A stretch of DNA of 64,000 nt, taken from the NCBI GenBank assembly GCA_045654245.1, contig JAZOMX010000023.1:42346-106345 (forward strand), given 5' to 3'. This document shows positions 25,509-33,839 of this stretch, in pieces. Each line of letters opens with the position of its first letter. Within the stretch, counting starts at the first letter, position 1. The stretch is from UBA10677 sp045654245. GTDB taxonomy: Bacteria > Bacillota > Clostridia > Christensenellales > Pumilibacteraceae. The position numbers and the translations under genes were made by a program. The notes beneath the pieces are model-generated. The model was not told where the DNA came from and searched no databases. It saw only the letters and a program-made list of their open reading frames with translations.

Positions 25509-26942
25509 TTACTCAACCTCTATTTCGATAACCGCTACCGTTGCAGGCGGAAGAGTTACGGTTAAGCCGTCCATTTCTTTGCTCTTAACCGCAAAAACAT
25601 CAGGATTAAGCATAGTGACTTCGGTCGTAGGATTTTCGCTAATATAATAAGTTTTGCCGTTTTTGAATTTTTTATCGCCTATTTCCAAGGTAATCTGTTC
25701 CGAACTATTCATATTAGTACTAACTATATGCACGAATATTTTATTTTCAGTAGCCGACGCCACCGCATCTATCGTTCCGCTATAAGAAAGGTCTAGCGCA
25801 AATTCGCCTTGGTGACGCTTAAACAACGACATAACCGAGCCAACCGGTTGCAAGTAAGGTTGAAAGCGTTGCCATTTAAGCGCGCCCGGAATAATGATTG
25901 CGTTTACTTGCCATACGTTGCCGAAAAAGTCCGCCATCGTCGCAATATCAACAGCGTCGCTATGGCGCATTATCGTATTAAGGCAACGCGCGTACGAAAC
26001 GCCTACCGCCCACGAGGATAGAACTTCGTTACGGTTTCGTCCGTCTAAGATAAAGTGTCCTTCCGTCATAGCAAGACGCTTATTGCCCGCATCAGCGCGC
26101 AAAACTTTGATATGTTCGTCCAAATCTTTATACGCATCCATTAAAACTTCCCAAGTCTTATCGGGATTAAGGCGATAATCGTTTCCGCTTAAAGAGGAAT
26201 ATTTCGCTCCGCCAAAATGGTGGTGGAAAGCGAGCATATCAACGGTGTCGATTTCGCTCATTTTTTTACACCAGTTAACGCCGTCGTACGACTCGTCGCC
26301 CCAGCCGATAATTTTTATGGTGGGGTCGGCATTTTTCATTTTTTCGGCAAAGCGAGAAGTAACTTCATAGCACTCGTCAAGTTTAAATCCCGTATTATCG
26401 CAAATTTTATAAGAAGTCTCGTTGCCTATTTGCCAGTATTTGACGGAAAAGGGGGCTTTGTTTCCACGCAAAGGATTTTCATAATCGTTACAATATTTTA
26501 CCCACTCGACCGCCTCTTCGGCAGTACCTAGTCTTAAAGTATCGTTTTTGGGGTTTGCCCAACAGTCGAACCCGTCCGACTCGGTATTTACGACGATAAG
26601 AGGCTCTGCGTTTACCAAACGGCAAAAATCTATGAACTCGTCCGTACCAACGGCGTTACTATACACGCCACCCCAACAATGATTTATCATAGGAATACGG
26701 TTTTTATATTCTCCAACCGCCTCTTTCCAGTGGTAATACGCGGCAAAAGTACCGCCGAAACGAATCATAGTAGGCGAAAGTTCATTGACCTTTTCGATTA
26801 AGGACGGATACCATTTGTTTTCAGTATAATCCCAGCCCGCGTCAACGGATGCGTCAGTCGCACTAAGCGGTTCCATAAATTGCATATATAAGTACGGCGA
26901 TATTCTATGTTTTTTCTCACTATCAATTTTAAGATTTATCAT
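25509..26942 (-). CDS. GH51-like alpha-L-arabinofuranosidase
   Basis: 477 aa, a clan GH-A barrel. The acid/base lies in YWQIGNET (Glu175) and the likely nucleophile in LAMTEGHF (Glu294). TMIRFGGTFAAYYHW (~58-72) matches the R(Y/F)PGG region of GH51. A C-terminal beta-sandwich follows (~380-477). There is no signal peptide, so it probably acts on imported arabino-oligosaccharides. AGGAG precedes the ATG. The promoter on the minus strand is TTGAAT/TATAGT (26973-27001). It is divergent from an AraC regulator, the likely controller. GH39 or another clan GH-A family is the alternative. Confidence 0.78.
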   Translation of the reverse strand: MINLKIDSEKKHRISPYLYMQFMEPLSATDASVDAGWDYTENKWYPSLIEKVNELSPTMIRFGGTFAAYYHWKEAVGEYKNRIPMINHCWGGVYSNAVGTDEFIDFCRLVNAEPLIVVNTESDGFDCWANPKNDTLRLGTAEEAVEWVKYCNDYENPLRGNKAPFSVKYWQIGNETSYKICDNTGFKLDECYEVTSRFAEKMKNADPTIKIIGWGDESYDGVNWCKKMSEIDTVDMLAFHHHFGGAKYSSLSGNDYRLNPDKTWEVLMDAYKDLDEHIKVLRADAGNKRLAMTEGHFILDGRNRNEVLSSWAVGVSYARCLNTIMRHSDAVDIATMADFFGNVWQVNAIIIPGALKWQRFQPYLQPVGSVMSLFKRHQGEFALDLSYSGTIDAVASATENKIFVHIVSTNMNSSEQITLEIGDKKFKNGKTYYISENPTTEVTMLNPDVFAVKSKEMDGLTVTLPPATVAVIEIEVE

Positions 26943-26972
26943 ATATTTCTCCTAAAAGTTTCCTATGCTTAA

Positions 26973-27001
26973 ACTATACCATTTTAAATTTCTATATTCA
27001 A
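26973..27001 (-). promoter_or_regulatory. Promoter of the arabinofuranosidase gene
   Basis: Read leftward: TTGAAT (27001-26996), 17 bp, TATAGT (26978-26973), 31 bases before the ATG. Confidence 0.65.
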
Positions 27002-27107
27002 TGAAAGTATTAGACATCTACTAATTTATGTGTCCGTTTTTTTAAGTTTTTTTCTAACTATGGGTAGTTTTGTTGACTTTTTCGGTCCAAGGTGCTATTT
27101 TTAACTT

Positions 27108-27956
27108 ATGGAAAATGCAAGTAATAAAATATCCCGCTCGCCTATAAGTATAGAAGTAGCAGGGTTTAATTTAAATGTTTTTCGCGTAGGGGCGTCGCCA
27201 CTTATTAAACCTGATAGCGAACTACTTACTAACGATATGAAAGGTACGCATACGCACTTTACCTTTGAAATATTTTTTATCGTTTCAGGCACGCTTACGC
27301 TAATAACGGATACCGAAACTACGGAATATCAAAATAGCGTGCTTATTATTCCGCCGAAACTTAAACATTTTACAAGACCAAGTGGGGAAAGTTATTGTCT
27401 TTTGTTTTCTTTTAACGGTGATACCAGCGTCGAAAAGCGATTAAACGATAGCGTTTGCGAGTTGACTATGACGGAAGAGGTTGCTTTTTATATCAAAAAA
27501 TTTACCGAAAAGACTTTGCTTAATACCTCGTCTGCCGAAACGGACGCTACCCACCTAGCCTCGCTTATTTTTAATAACGTGTTTAATAATCTAAATAACG
27601 CTAATCAAGGCTTACGCAATAAAAAGAAAAGACTATCCGTACATATCAACGCTATTGAGTCGTATATCAACAATAATATATACTCAAAAATTACGCTTTC
27701 GACGGTTGCTCAAAACGTATTTTTAAGTCCGAAACAAATTTCACGAATTATAAAAAAAGAGTATAACTGCTCGTTCACTTCGCTCTTAACCGAAAAAAGA
27801 CTTGCAATCGCTACCGTTATGCTCAAAAATACCGATATGCAAATAGCAGACATAGCAGACCAAATATTCGGCGAGAGCGCAACCTATTTTTATAGGCTTT
27901 TTAGGCGAAAATACGGCGTTTCTCCCCTCAAATACCGCAAACAAATCCGCCCCTAA
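27108..27956 (+). CDS. AraC family transcriptional regulator
   Basis: 282 aa. The N-terminal cupin has GTHTHFTFEIFFIVSG and SVLIIPPKLKHFTRP (~45-85). The C-terminal AraC domain (~185-280) has STVAQNVFLSPKQISRIIKK and IADIADQIFGESATYFYRLF, ending VSPLKYRKQ. It is divergent from the GH51-like gene and presumably its activator. No SD is visible. The promoter TTGACT (27073-27078), 17 bp, TATTTT (27096-27101) would start RNA at about the ATG, so a leaderless mRNA is likely. Confidence 0.9.
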   Translation: MENASNKISRSPISIEVAGFNLNVFRVGASPLIKPDSELLTNDMKGTHTHFTFEIFFIVSGTLTLITDTETTEYQNSVLIIPPKLKHFTRPSGESYCLLFSFNGDTSVEKRLNDSVCELTMTEEVAFYIKKFTEKTLLNTSSAETDATHLASLIFNNVFNNLNNANQGLRNKKKRLSVHINAIESYINNNIYSKITLSTVAQNVFLSPKQISRIIKKEYNCSFTSLLTEKRLAIATVMLKNTDMQIADIADQIFGESATYFYRLFRRKYGVSPLKYRKQIRP

Positions 27957-27967
27957 CCTACGCATAG

Positions 27968-28001
27968 AAAAAGAGACAGTCGTAATTAACTGTCTCTTTT
28001 T
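27968..28001. terminator. Bidirectional terminator, family copy 2
   Basis: Same 13-bp stem and loop as copy 1. It ends the AraC gene on the plus strand and would also stop leftward transcription. Confidence 0.85.
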
Positions 28002-28005
28002 CGTA

Positions 28006-28025
28006 TGGTTGCGGGAGCGCGAACG
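28006..28025 (-). pseudogene. Relic of a tRNA-fMet 3' end
   Basis: tggttgcgggagcgcgaac copies the CCA-proximal end of the intact tRNA at 28148, including the terminator that precedes it, and then diverges. The following 80 bases include a gaacAGT..ACTGtttttagttc hairpin. It looks like the end of a decayed second tRNA gene copy. Confidence 0.55.
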
Positions 28026-28107
28026 TAAAGAAAACAGTCCTGTGAACTGTTTTTAGTTCGGCGCGTGAAGCGAGAGCGGAACGGCCACGCACCAAAACTA
28101 CGTACGA

Positions 28108-28141
28108 AAAAAGAGACAGTCGTAAATAACTGTCTCTTTTT
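28108..28141 (-). terminator. Terminator of the tRNA-fMet gene (family copy 3)
   Basis: AAAAAGAGACAGT/ACTGTCTCTTTTT with loop cgtaaata, one base different from the other two copies, placed directly 3' of the tRNA. Confidence 0.85.
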
Positions 28142-28147
28142 CGTATG

Positions 28148-28224
<77 letters not shown>

Positions 28225-28270
28225 ATATAAACTATATAAAATTGTAATGATGGTAAATTTCCGGATAAGT

Positions 28271-28338
28271 CCGGGTTATACTCGCTACGCTCGTGCTTCG
28301 TAGGAGCCCCGAACGGCTACCAACTGCACAATAGCGCG
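28271..28338 (-). pseudogene. tRNA-fMet 5'-half relic 1 with 24-nt insertion
   Basis: Read leftward from 28338 it follows the tRNA-fMet acceptor, D-arm and half of the anticodon arm. Then a 24-nt insertion (28280-28303) splits the anticodon between C34 and A35. The sequence returns to the ATAACCCGG of the real gene and is lost after that; the T-arm is missing. The upstream flank keeps the ATATTAAATTGTA-type promoter sequence of the intact gene. Confidence 0.65.
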
Positions 28339-28388
28339 TCAAAAACGATATTAAATTGTAAAAGTTTTGGATTGCACCCGGATAAGTT

Positions 28389-28456
28389 CCGGGTTATACT
28401 CGCTACGCTCGTGCTACGTAGGAGCACCGACAGAGTACCAACTGCTCTATCCCGCG
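28389..28456 (-). pseudogene. tRNA-fMet 5'-half relic 2 with 24-nt insertion
   Basis: The better-preserved copy: CGCGGGATAGAGCAGTTGGTA is identical to the intact gene. The 24-nt insertion (28398-28421) sits at the same point as in relic 1 and differs from it by one base. CTACG and CGTAG inside the insertion can pair. After the anticodon, ACCCGGA pairs with a nearby TCCGGGT, replacing the rest of the tRNA with a simple hairpin. Confidence 0.65.
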
Positions 28457-28640
28457 TTAATGATGGGTTGTTTTCCGTCGCTTTTGACGAAAACCGCGCA
28501 AGACGAACTATCTCTTGCTTGGGTTGTCATTATAGCATATAAAAAAGTGTTTGTCAATAGTTTCTGCGGTTGAAAGAAAGAAAAGTCGTGTTAAATTTTG
28601 GTGAAAATTGTGAAAAAAAGCAAAAAACGAAAAAGAAATA

Positions 28641-28669
28641 TTGACGGATAGGGGGAAAAGAGATATAAT
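28641..28669 (+). promoter_or_regulatory. Promoter of the FAD oxidoreductase gene
   Basis: TTGACG, 17 bp and TATAAT (28664-28669), with AAGGAG 10 bases later and the ATG at 28690. Confidence 0.8.
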
Positions 28670-28689
28670 GTTAAAGAAGGAGAGACGAT

Positions 28690-29979
28690 ATGAGTGGTGT
28701 TAGTTTTGATAGAGAAGTATCGCTTTACGGCGAATACGATATCGTAGTTTTGGGTGGAGGCCCAGCGGGAGTTTGTTCTGCAATTGCGAGCGCAAGAGCG
28801 GGCAAAAAAGTTCTTTTGGTGGAGTCGTCGTCAATGCTTGGCGGTATGGCGACGAGCGGTGGCGTGGGGCCGTTTATGACCAACTACGACCGTGACGGCG
28901 AAGAAAAAACGGTAGCGGGACTTTTTGCCGAAATCGTGGAGAGACTTGAAAAATATTCTGCGGTAATAAATAGCGACGGAGTAGAAGCGCCGTCCGAGTA
29001 CACCTCGTTTATTCCTAAATATCACCGTCACGTAACGCCTTTTTCGTCTTTTCATCTCCAAATAGTGCTTGACGAAATGACTCGTGAGAGTGGCGTCGAG
29101 GTGTTGTGTTACACGCAATTTATCGATTGTGAGATAGAAAACGGAAATATTACTCACGCAATTTTGTCGGCTATGGGCGACCTAATTGCAGTTAAGGGCA
29201 AAATCTTCGTGGACGCTACGGGTATAGCGAGCGTAGCGGTAAAAGCAGGAGTTTCGACTTATCTAGGCGACGAGGAGAGCGGAGTTCCGCAACCGGGAAC
29301 GCTAATGTTTGAAGTTTACGGCGTTTCCGACGAGGGATATAAATCGCTAGCGCACGGCCCGAAGTGGCCGGTAAAGGCGTATAGAACGCCCGTTCCCGGT
29401 CATTATAAAATTAATCATCATCACGTTTTTAACGTGGACGCATCTTCGTCAAAACAAATGACGGAAGCGCACGCTACTGCTAGAAAGCAAGTGCTCGACG
29501 CTTACGACGAATTATTGAGAACGCAAGGCTTTGAAAACTGCGCCATAGCCTCCGTTGCGCCCGTTTTGGGAGTTAGAGAGTGCCGTCATATCGAGGGTGA
29601 CTATAAAATTACCGTGCAAGACGTGGCGGAAGGAAAGAAATTCGACGACAGAATAGCCGTTTACGGATTTGGAATGGACGTGCATAGGCGCAATCCTAAC
29701 GAGTCGGGCAACTTCAAAATAGAGGTGGCGAAGAGGTACTATATTCCCTATAAGAGTTTGCTCCCCAAGGGCGTAAAAAACTTATTCGTAGCAGGAAAAA
29801 CGCTTTCTTGCGAGTCGCAAGCGGTGGGCGGAATGCGTTGTATGCCTTCGTGTATGGCTATGGGGCACGCCGTAGGAATAGCGTCGGCTATGGCGATTGA
29901 CGAGGGCGTATCTATTCGTGAAATTGAAGTTAAAAAATTGCAAGAAACGCTCTTAAAGCAAGGCGCGATTTTGGACTAA
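28690..29979 (+). CDS. FAD-dependent oxidoreductase (FAD_oxidored family)
   Basis: 429 aa. The dinucleotide-binding fold is YDIVVLGGGPAGVCSAIAS (~19-37), followed by ESSSMLGGMATSGGV (~54-68). The C-terminal FAD contact is FVAGKTLSCESQAVGGMR (~370-387). The family acts on varied small molecules and many members sit in sugar or aromatic catabolic loci. This gene stands alone between the tRNA relics and the branched-chain operon, so its substrate is unclear. There is no signal peptide. A terminator follows. Confidence 0.85.
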   Translation: MSGVSFDREVSLYGEYDIVVLGGGPAGVCSAIASARAGKKVLLVESSSMLGGMATSGGVGPFMTNYDRDGEEKTVAGLFAEIVERLEKYSAVINSDGVEAPSEYTSFIPKYHRHVTPFSSFHLQIVLDEMTRESGVEVLCYTQFIDCEIENGNITHAILSAMGDLIAVKGKIFVDATGIASVAVKAGVSTYLGDEESGVPQPGTLMFEVYGVSDEGYKSLAHGPKWPVKAYRTPVPGHYKINHHHVFNVDASSSKQMTEAHATARKQVLDAYDELLRTQGFENCAIASVAPVLGVRECRHIEGDYKITVQDVAEGKKFDDRIAVYGFGMDVHRRNPNESGNFKIEVAKRYYIPYKSLLPKGVKNLFVAGKTLSCESQAVGGMRCMPSCMAMGHAVGIASAMAIDEGVSIREIEVKKLQETLLKQGAILD

Positions 29980-30016
29980 CGGCAAGCAAAAACTAATAAT
30001 ATAATAAGAAAAGGAG

Positions 30017-30056
30017 AAAAATGCGGATTTTTTGTAAAAAAAGGTACGCATTTTTT
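30017..30056 (+). terminator. Intrinsic terminator
   Basis: AAAAATGCG and CGCATTTTT form a 9-bp stem around a 21-base loop, with a T run. Confidence 0.75.
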
Positions 30057-30087
30057 ACTTTTTAAATCATATTTAGCGGTAAAAAAG

Positions 30088-30116
30088 TTGACAGTACTTT
30101 TTACTTGTGATAAAAT
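30088..30116 (+). promoter_or_regulatory. Promoter of the branched-chain amino acid operon
   Basis: TTGACA (30088-30093), a 17-bp spacer and TAAAAT (30111-30116). The start would be near 30123, giving a leader of about 370 nt. Confidence 0.85.
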
Positions 30117-30129
30117 TAAAGCGTATTCG

Positions 30130-30456
30130 CAAATGCTATGACGGAAAAAAGGAGTAAAGGAAGCGGGCATAGAGAACGGACGGAAGGTGAAAGTCCGAAA
30201 CGCATTTACTACCGCACTCATTCCCGAGCAGACGGCGCGAAAAAGAAAGGCAAGTCGCAAACGAGACGGTAAGTCAAACGGCAAATCGTTTTTGGGTTTT
30301 GCGAACGAACGCTTTTTAAGTAGTTCCGTACGGTAGCACCGTTATCGCTAAAAGGAGTTCCCTTGTCGAGAGGACTTGCGCTAGGCAAGTCAATTCGGGT
30401 GGTAACGCGCAAACCTTGGTTGGCGTCCCGAAATATGGCAAGGATTTTTTTATACT
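30130..30456 (+). promoter_or_regulatory. T-box leader, probably leucine-specific
   Basis: Stem I begins near AGTAAAGGAAGC and includes the AGAGAA motif and the ggaaggtgaaagtcc hairpin. The 3' side reads GCACTCATTCCCGAG. The likely specifier is CTC (Leu) at 30217-30219, followed by A; ATT (Ile, 30220-30222) is the alternative. The conserved T-box sequence is GGGTGGTAACGCG (30397-30409). The terminator is CCTTG...CAAGG (30414-30443) plus T7, and the competing antiterminator would pair the T-box with GCGTCCCG. Uncharged tRNA would switch on the ilv/leu genes. Confidence 0.92.
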
Positions 30457-30495
30457 TCGGGCAAAAAAAGAAAAGTAAAGTAAAGGCAGGAACAA

Positions 30496-30999
30496 ATGGA
30501 GAACAGACACGTTTTATCACTACTAGTAAACAACAATTCGGGCGTACTTCGTAGAGTAAGTTCACTCTTTGCGCGCCGTGGTTATAACATAGAGAGTTTG
30601 TCGGTAGGCGTAACTCAAGACCCCACCGTTAGCCGTATTACGGTAGTAGCGAAGGGCGACGAGTACATTATCGACCAAATCGAAAAGCAAGTAAGTAAAC
30701 TCGTTGACGTAAGAAAGATTGAACTTCTCGATAAAGACAGTTCGGTTTATCGCGAACTAATCTTAATCAAGGTTAAGACGAGCAGAACTAACCGTGCTGA
30801 AATTTTGGAAATCGCTAACATTTTCCGCGCGCACATAGTTGACGTATCGCCTTCCGCTCTTATTTTGGAGGCAACGGGAGATTCAAGCAAACTTTCCGCG
30901 CTACTCAAAATGCTTGAGCCGTTTACGATTATGGAAATCGTAAGAACTGGTCTTGCTGCGGTTAAGCGTGGCGCAAATCGTTTTGCCGACGAACAGTAA
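30496..30999 (+). CDS. ilvN: Acetolactate synthase regulatory (small) subunit
   Basis: 167 aa. The N-terminal ACT domain starts RHVLSLLVNNNSGVLRRVSS and contains RRGYNIESLSVG. The C-terminal ALS_ss_C domain ends with EIVRTGLAAVKRG. It binds valine or another end product and regulates the catalytic subunit. It is the first gene after the T-box, while its partner ilvB is the last gene, about 8.3 kb downstream; these two are normally adjacent. Confidence 0.95.
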   Translation: MENRHVLSLLVNNNSGVLRRVSSLFARRGYNIESLSVGVTQDPTVSRITVVAKGDEYIIDQIEKQVSKLVDVRKIELLDKDSSVYRELILIKVKTSRTNRAEILEIANIFRAHIVDVSPSALILEATGDSSKLSALLKMLEPFTIMEIVRTGLAAVKRGANRFADEQ

Positions 31000-31077
31000 T
31001 AGGCAATATAAATTTAGTTAAAAATGCGGAAAACCGCAATAAAATTTTTTATCAGTAGTTTTGGAGGTTAAAAAACT

Positions 31078-32082
31078 ATGGCAGTAATGTATTACGAACA
31101 GGATTGCGACTTCAAGCGCATCTTAAACAAGAAAGTGGCTATTATCGGCTTTGGCTCGCAAGGACACGCTCACGCTCTTAACTTGCACGATAGCGGTGCA
31201 AACGTTATGATTGGTCTATACAAGGGTAGCAAGTCTTGGGCAAAGGCAGAGGCTCTAGGACTAAAAGTTGGCACGGCTGAAGAGGCTGCTGCTTGGGCAG
31301 ACGTTATTATGATTCTTATCAACGACGAAAAGCAAGCAAAACTTTATCGTGATTCGATTGAGAAGAACCTCACCGCTGGCAAAACCCTTATGTTTGCTCA
31401 CGGCTTTAACATTCACTTTAAGCAGATTATCCCCCCTGCTGACGTAAACGTAATTATGATTGCGCCCAAGGGCCCCGGTCATACCGTTAGAAGTCAGTTC
31501 CAAGAGGGCAAAGGCGTTCCCTGTCTTATCGCAGTATATCAGGACGCTACCGGCGACGCTAAAGAAATCGGTCTTGCGTACGCTCAAGGTATCGGCGGAG
31601 CAAGAGCAGGCGTTCTAGAGACCACCTTCAAAGAGGAGACCGAGACCGACCTATTCGGAGAGCAGGCAGTTCTTTGCGGTGGCGTTTGCGCACTTATGAA
31701 AGCAGGTTTCGAGACGCTAGTTGAGGCTGGCTATCAACCCGAGAGCGCATACTTTGAGTGCGTTCACGAGATGAAACTAATCGTTGACCTTATCAATAAG
31801 GCAGGCTTTGCAGGTATGAGATATTCGATTTCCGATACCGCAGAGTACGGCGACTACATCACCGGACCGAAGATTATCACCGACGAGACCAAGAAGGCTA
31901 TGAAAGGCGTTCTTTCGGATATCCAGGACGGAACTTTTGCTCGTGACTTCATCACCGAGAATATGACCGGTAGAGCAAAGTTCAACTCTATGAGAAGAAT
32001 TGAGGCTGAACAACAACTCGAGAAAGTTGGTAAGAACCTCCGTTCTATGATGAACTGGCAGACCGAGATTACCGAGAAGTAA
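31078..32082 (+). CDS. ilvC: Ketol-acid reductoisomerase
   Basis: 334 aa, the short class I form. NADP(H) site GFGSQGHAHALNLHDSG (~24-40), then FAHGFNIHF and MIAPKGPGHTVRSQF. The metal-binding acidic residues appear in KEETETDLFGEQAVLCGG. It converts acetolactate or acetohydroxybutyrate to the dihydroxy acids. GGAGG lies 12 bases before the ATG. A long hairpin separates it from leuA. Confidence 0.97.
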   Translation: MAVMYYEQDCDFKRILNKKVAIIGFGSQGHAHALNLHDSGANVMIGLYKGSKSWAKAEALGLKVGTAEEAAAWADVIMILINDEKQAKLYRDSIEKNLTAGKTLMFAHGFNIHFKQIIPPADVNVIMIAPKGPGHTVRSQFQEGKGVPCLIAVYQDATGDAKEIGLAYAQGIGGARAGVLETTFKEETETDLFGEQAVLCGGVCALMKAGFETLVEAGYQPESAYFECVHEMKLIVDLINKAGFAGMRYSISDTAEYGDYITGPKIITDETKKAMKGVLSDIQDGTFARDFITENMTGRAKFNSMRRIEAEQQLEKVGKNLRSMMNWQTEITEK

Positions 32083-32112
32083 TTTTTTAGGTAGTTAGTT
32101 ATAAAAACGGTT

Positions 32113-32174
32113 AAACCGAAAGGTGGGGGGAGACGCTGGTACGCCTTGTACCTACCTTTCGGTTTGTGTTTTTT
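32113..32174 (+). terminator. Long hairpin between ilvC and leuA
   Basis: AAACCGAAAGGT (32113-32124) pairs perfectly with ACCTTTCGGTTT (32154-32165), and T6 follows shortly. The loop contains a second hairpin, GGTAC-GCCTT-GTACC (32138-32152). As an internal operon terminator it would lower leu gene expression relative to ilvNC unless antagonised. Two more small hairpins (GGGC/GCCC at 32201-32213 and TAGCGG/CCGCTA at 32224-32239) precede leuA. Confidence 0.75.
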
Positions 32175-32293
32175 ACGGCTTTTCGAAAAAAAGCGATTTT
32201 GGGCAAAAAGCCCGAAGAATAACTAGCGGATAACCGCTATTGAGAGAAAGAGAAATTATAGTAATTTCAAAGAGATTTAAGAGGGTAACGGAT

Positions 32294-33835
32294 ATGGCAA
32301 GAAGAATTAAGATTTTCGATACTACGCTCCGTGACGGCGAGCAATCCCCCGGATGCAGTATGAATATGAGCGAGAAACTCCGTCTTGCTCGTCAGTTAGA
32401 CGAACTTGGAGTTGACGTAATCGAGGCTGGCTTTGCTATTGCGTCGCCTGGAGATTTCCAAGCGGTAAAAAGTATTGCCGGCGTAGTTAAGCGCGCGACC
32501 GTAGCGTCGCTAGCACGCTCGCTTAAAAAAGATATCGACACGGCTTACGAGGCGGTAAAGGACGCGGTTCATCCTAGAATTCACGTCTTTTTGGCGACGA
32601 GTGATATTCATATGGAATACAAACTCAAGATGACCAGAGAAGAAGTCTTGAAAAAGACGGGAGAGATGGTTGCTTACGCAAAGAGCCTATGCGACGATAT
32701 CGAGTTTTCCGCAGAGGACGCGTCCCGTTCCGACCCTGAATTCCTAGTGAAAGTATTCGAGACGGCAATCGAGGCAGGCGCAACGACGCTTAACGTGCCC
32801 GATACCGTTGGTTACGCCGTACCCGAAGAATACGGCGCGCTTATTTCCTACCTTATGAAGAACATAAAAGGCGTGGAAAAGGCGGATATTTCGGTGCATT
32901 GTCACAACGACCTTGGTATGGCGACGGCGAACTCGCTTTCGGCGGTTAAGGCAGGCGCAACTCAAATCGAGTGTACCGTAAACGGTATAGGCGAAAGAGC
33001 AGGCAACACGGCGCTTGAAGAAGTCGTTATGGCGATTAAGACGAGAAAGGAAGTCTTTAACGCGGAGTGCGGAATCGACACTACCAAGATTTACAAGACG
33101 AGCAAACTCCTTTCTTCGATTACGGGTGTAAAAGTTCAGCCGAACAAGGCAATCGTGGGCGAGAACGCTTTTGCTCACGAGAGCGGAATACACCAACACG
33201 GCGTACTTGCTAACAAGCAAACCTACGAGATTATGACTCCCGAGTCGATAGGTCTTACCGAGAATAAGATGGTACTTGGTAAGCACTCTGGCAAGCACGC
33301 GCTTGCTGATAAACTCGCGTCTATGGGCTTTAAGGTAAGCGACGAAGAACTCTCTACGGTATTCGACGAGTTCAAAAAACTTGCCGATAGACAAAAGAGC
33401 GTTTCCGACCTCGACCTCGAGGCGCTTATGCACAAAAAGAGCGTGGGCGTACCCGAGAGTTACAAACTCGACCGTTTCGTTATCAACGTTGGTAATACGA
33501 TTACGACGACTTCCGCCGTTATGCTCGTTTGCCCCAACGGAGAGAAGAAAGAGGTGGTTACTTCGTCGGCGTTCGGTCCGATTGACGCAAGTTTTAAGGC
33601 GATTAATAAAATCGTTGGCAAGGACAAATTCGAACTCGTTGACTTCCTTATCGACTCGGTAACGGGCGGTACGGATGCGCAAGGAGCGGTAACCGTTAAA
33701 ATTAAAGCAGGCGATACGGTATATAACGGACACGCAGTTAGTATGGATATAGTTGACGCTGCGGTTAAGGCTTATATATCTGCAATAAATAATATGATTT
33801 ACGACGAGAGCGTCGTAGCAAAACAAGGAGAATAA
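32294..33835 (+). CDS. leuA: 2-isopropylmalate synthase
   Basis: 513 aa. The DRE-TIM metallolyase signature is FDTTLRDGEQSPG (~7-19), then SVHCHNDLGMATANSL and NGIGERAGNTALEE. The LeuA regulatory domain occupies ~390-510, so leucine feedback is expected. It condenses ketoisovalerate with acetyl-CoA. The start at 32294 (MARRIKIFDTT) is preferred over an upstream ATG because GAGGG lies 8 bases before and the extra 18 residues are not family-like. Four bases separate it from leuC. Confidence 0.96.
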   Translation: MARRIKIFDTTLRDGEQSPGCSMNMSEKLRLARQLDELGVDVIEAGFAIASPGDFQAVKSIAGVVKRATVASLARSLKKDIDTAYEAVKDAVHPRIHVFLATSDIHMEYKLKMTREEVLKKTGEMVAYAKSLCDDIEFSAEDASRSDPEFLVKVFETAIEAGATTLNVPDTVGYAVPEEYGALISYLMKNIKGVEKADISVHCHNDLGMATANSLSAVKAGATQIECTVNGIGERAGNTALEEVVMAIKTRKEVFNAECGIDTTKIYKTSKLLSSITGVKVQPNKAIVGENAFAHESGIHQHGVLANKQTYEIMTPESIGLTENKMVLGKHSGKHALADKLASMGFKVSDEELSTVFDEFKKLADRQKSVSDLDLEALMHKKSVGVPESYKLDRFVINVGNTITTTSAVMLVCPNGEKKEVVTSSAFGPIDASFKAINKIVGKDKFELVDFLIDSVTGGTDAQGAVTVKIKAGDTVYNGHAVSMDIVDAAVKAYISAINNMIYDESVVAKQGE

Positions 33836-33839
33836 ATAA

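Noticed and set aside
28271..28456. Functional split or intron-containing tRNA genes
   Set aside because: The T-arm and acceptor 3' strand are missing in both copies, so no cloverleaf can form; relics are the better reading.
30021..30065. 14-codon ORF with AAGGAG before it, ahead of the T-box
   Set aside because: It coincides with the terminator stem and lies upstream of the operon promoter; chance is more likely.
32744..33826. Long minus-strand open frame (360 codons) opposite leuA
   Set aside because: It lies wholly antisense to a clear leuA gene, has low-complexity Arg/Tyr/His-rich translation, and results from codon bias of the sense strand.
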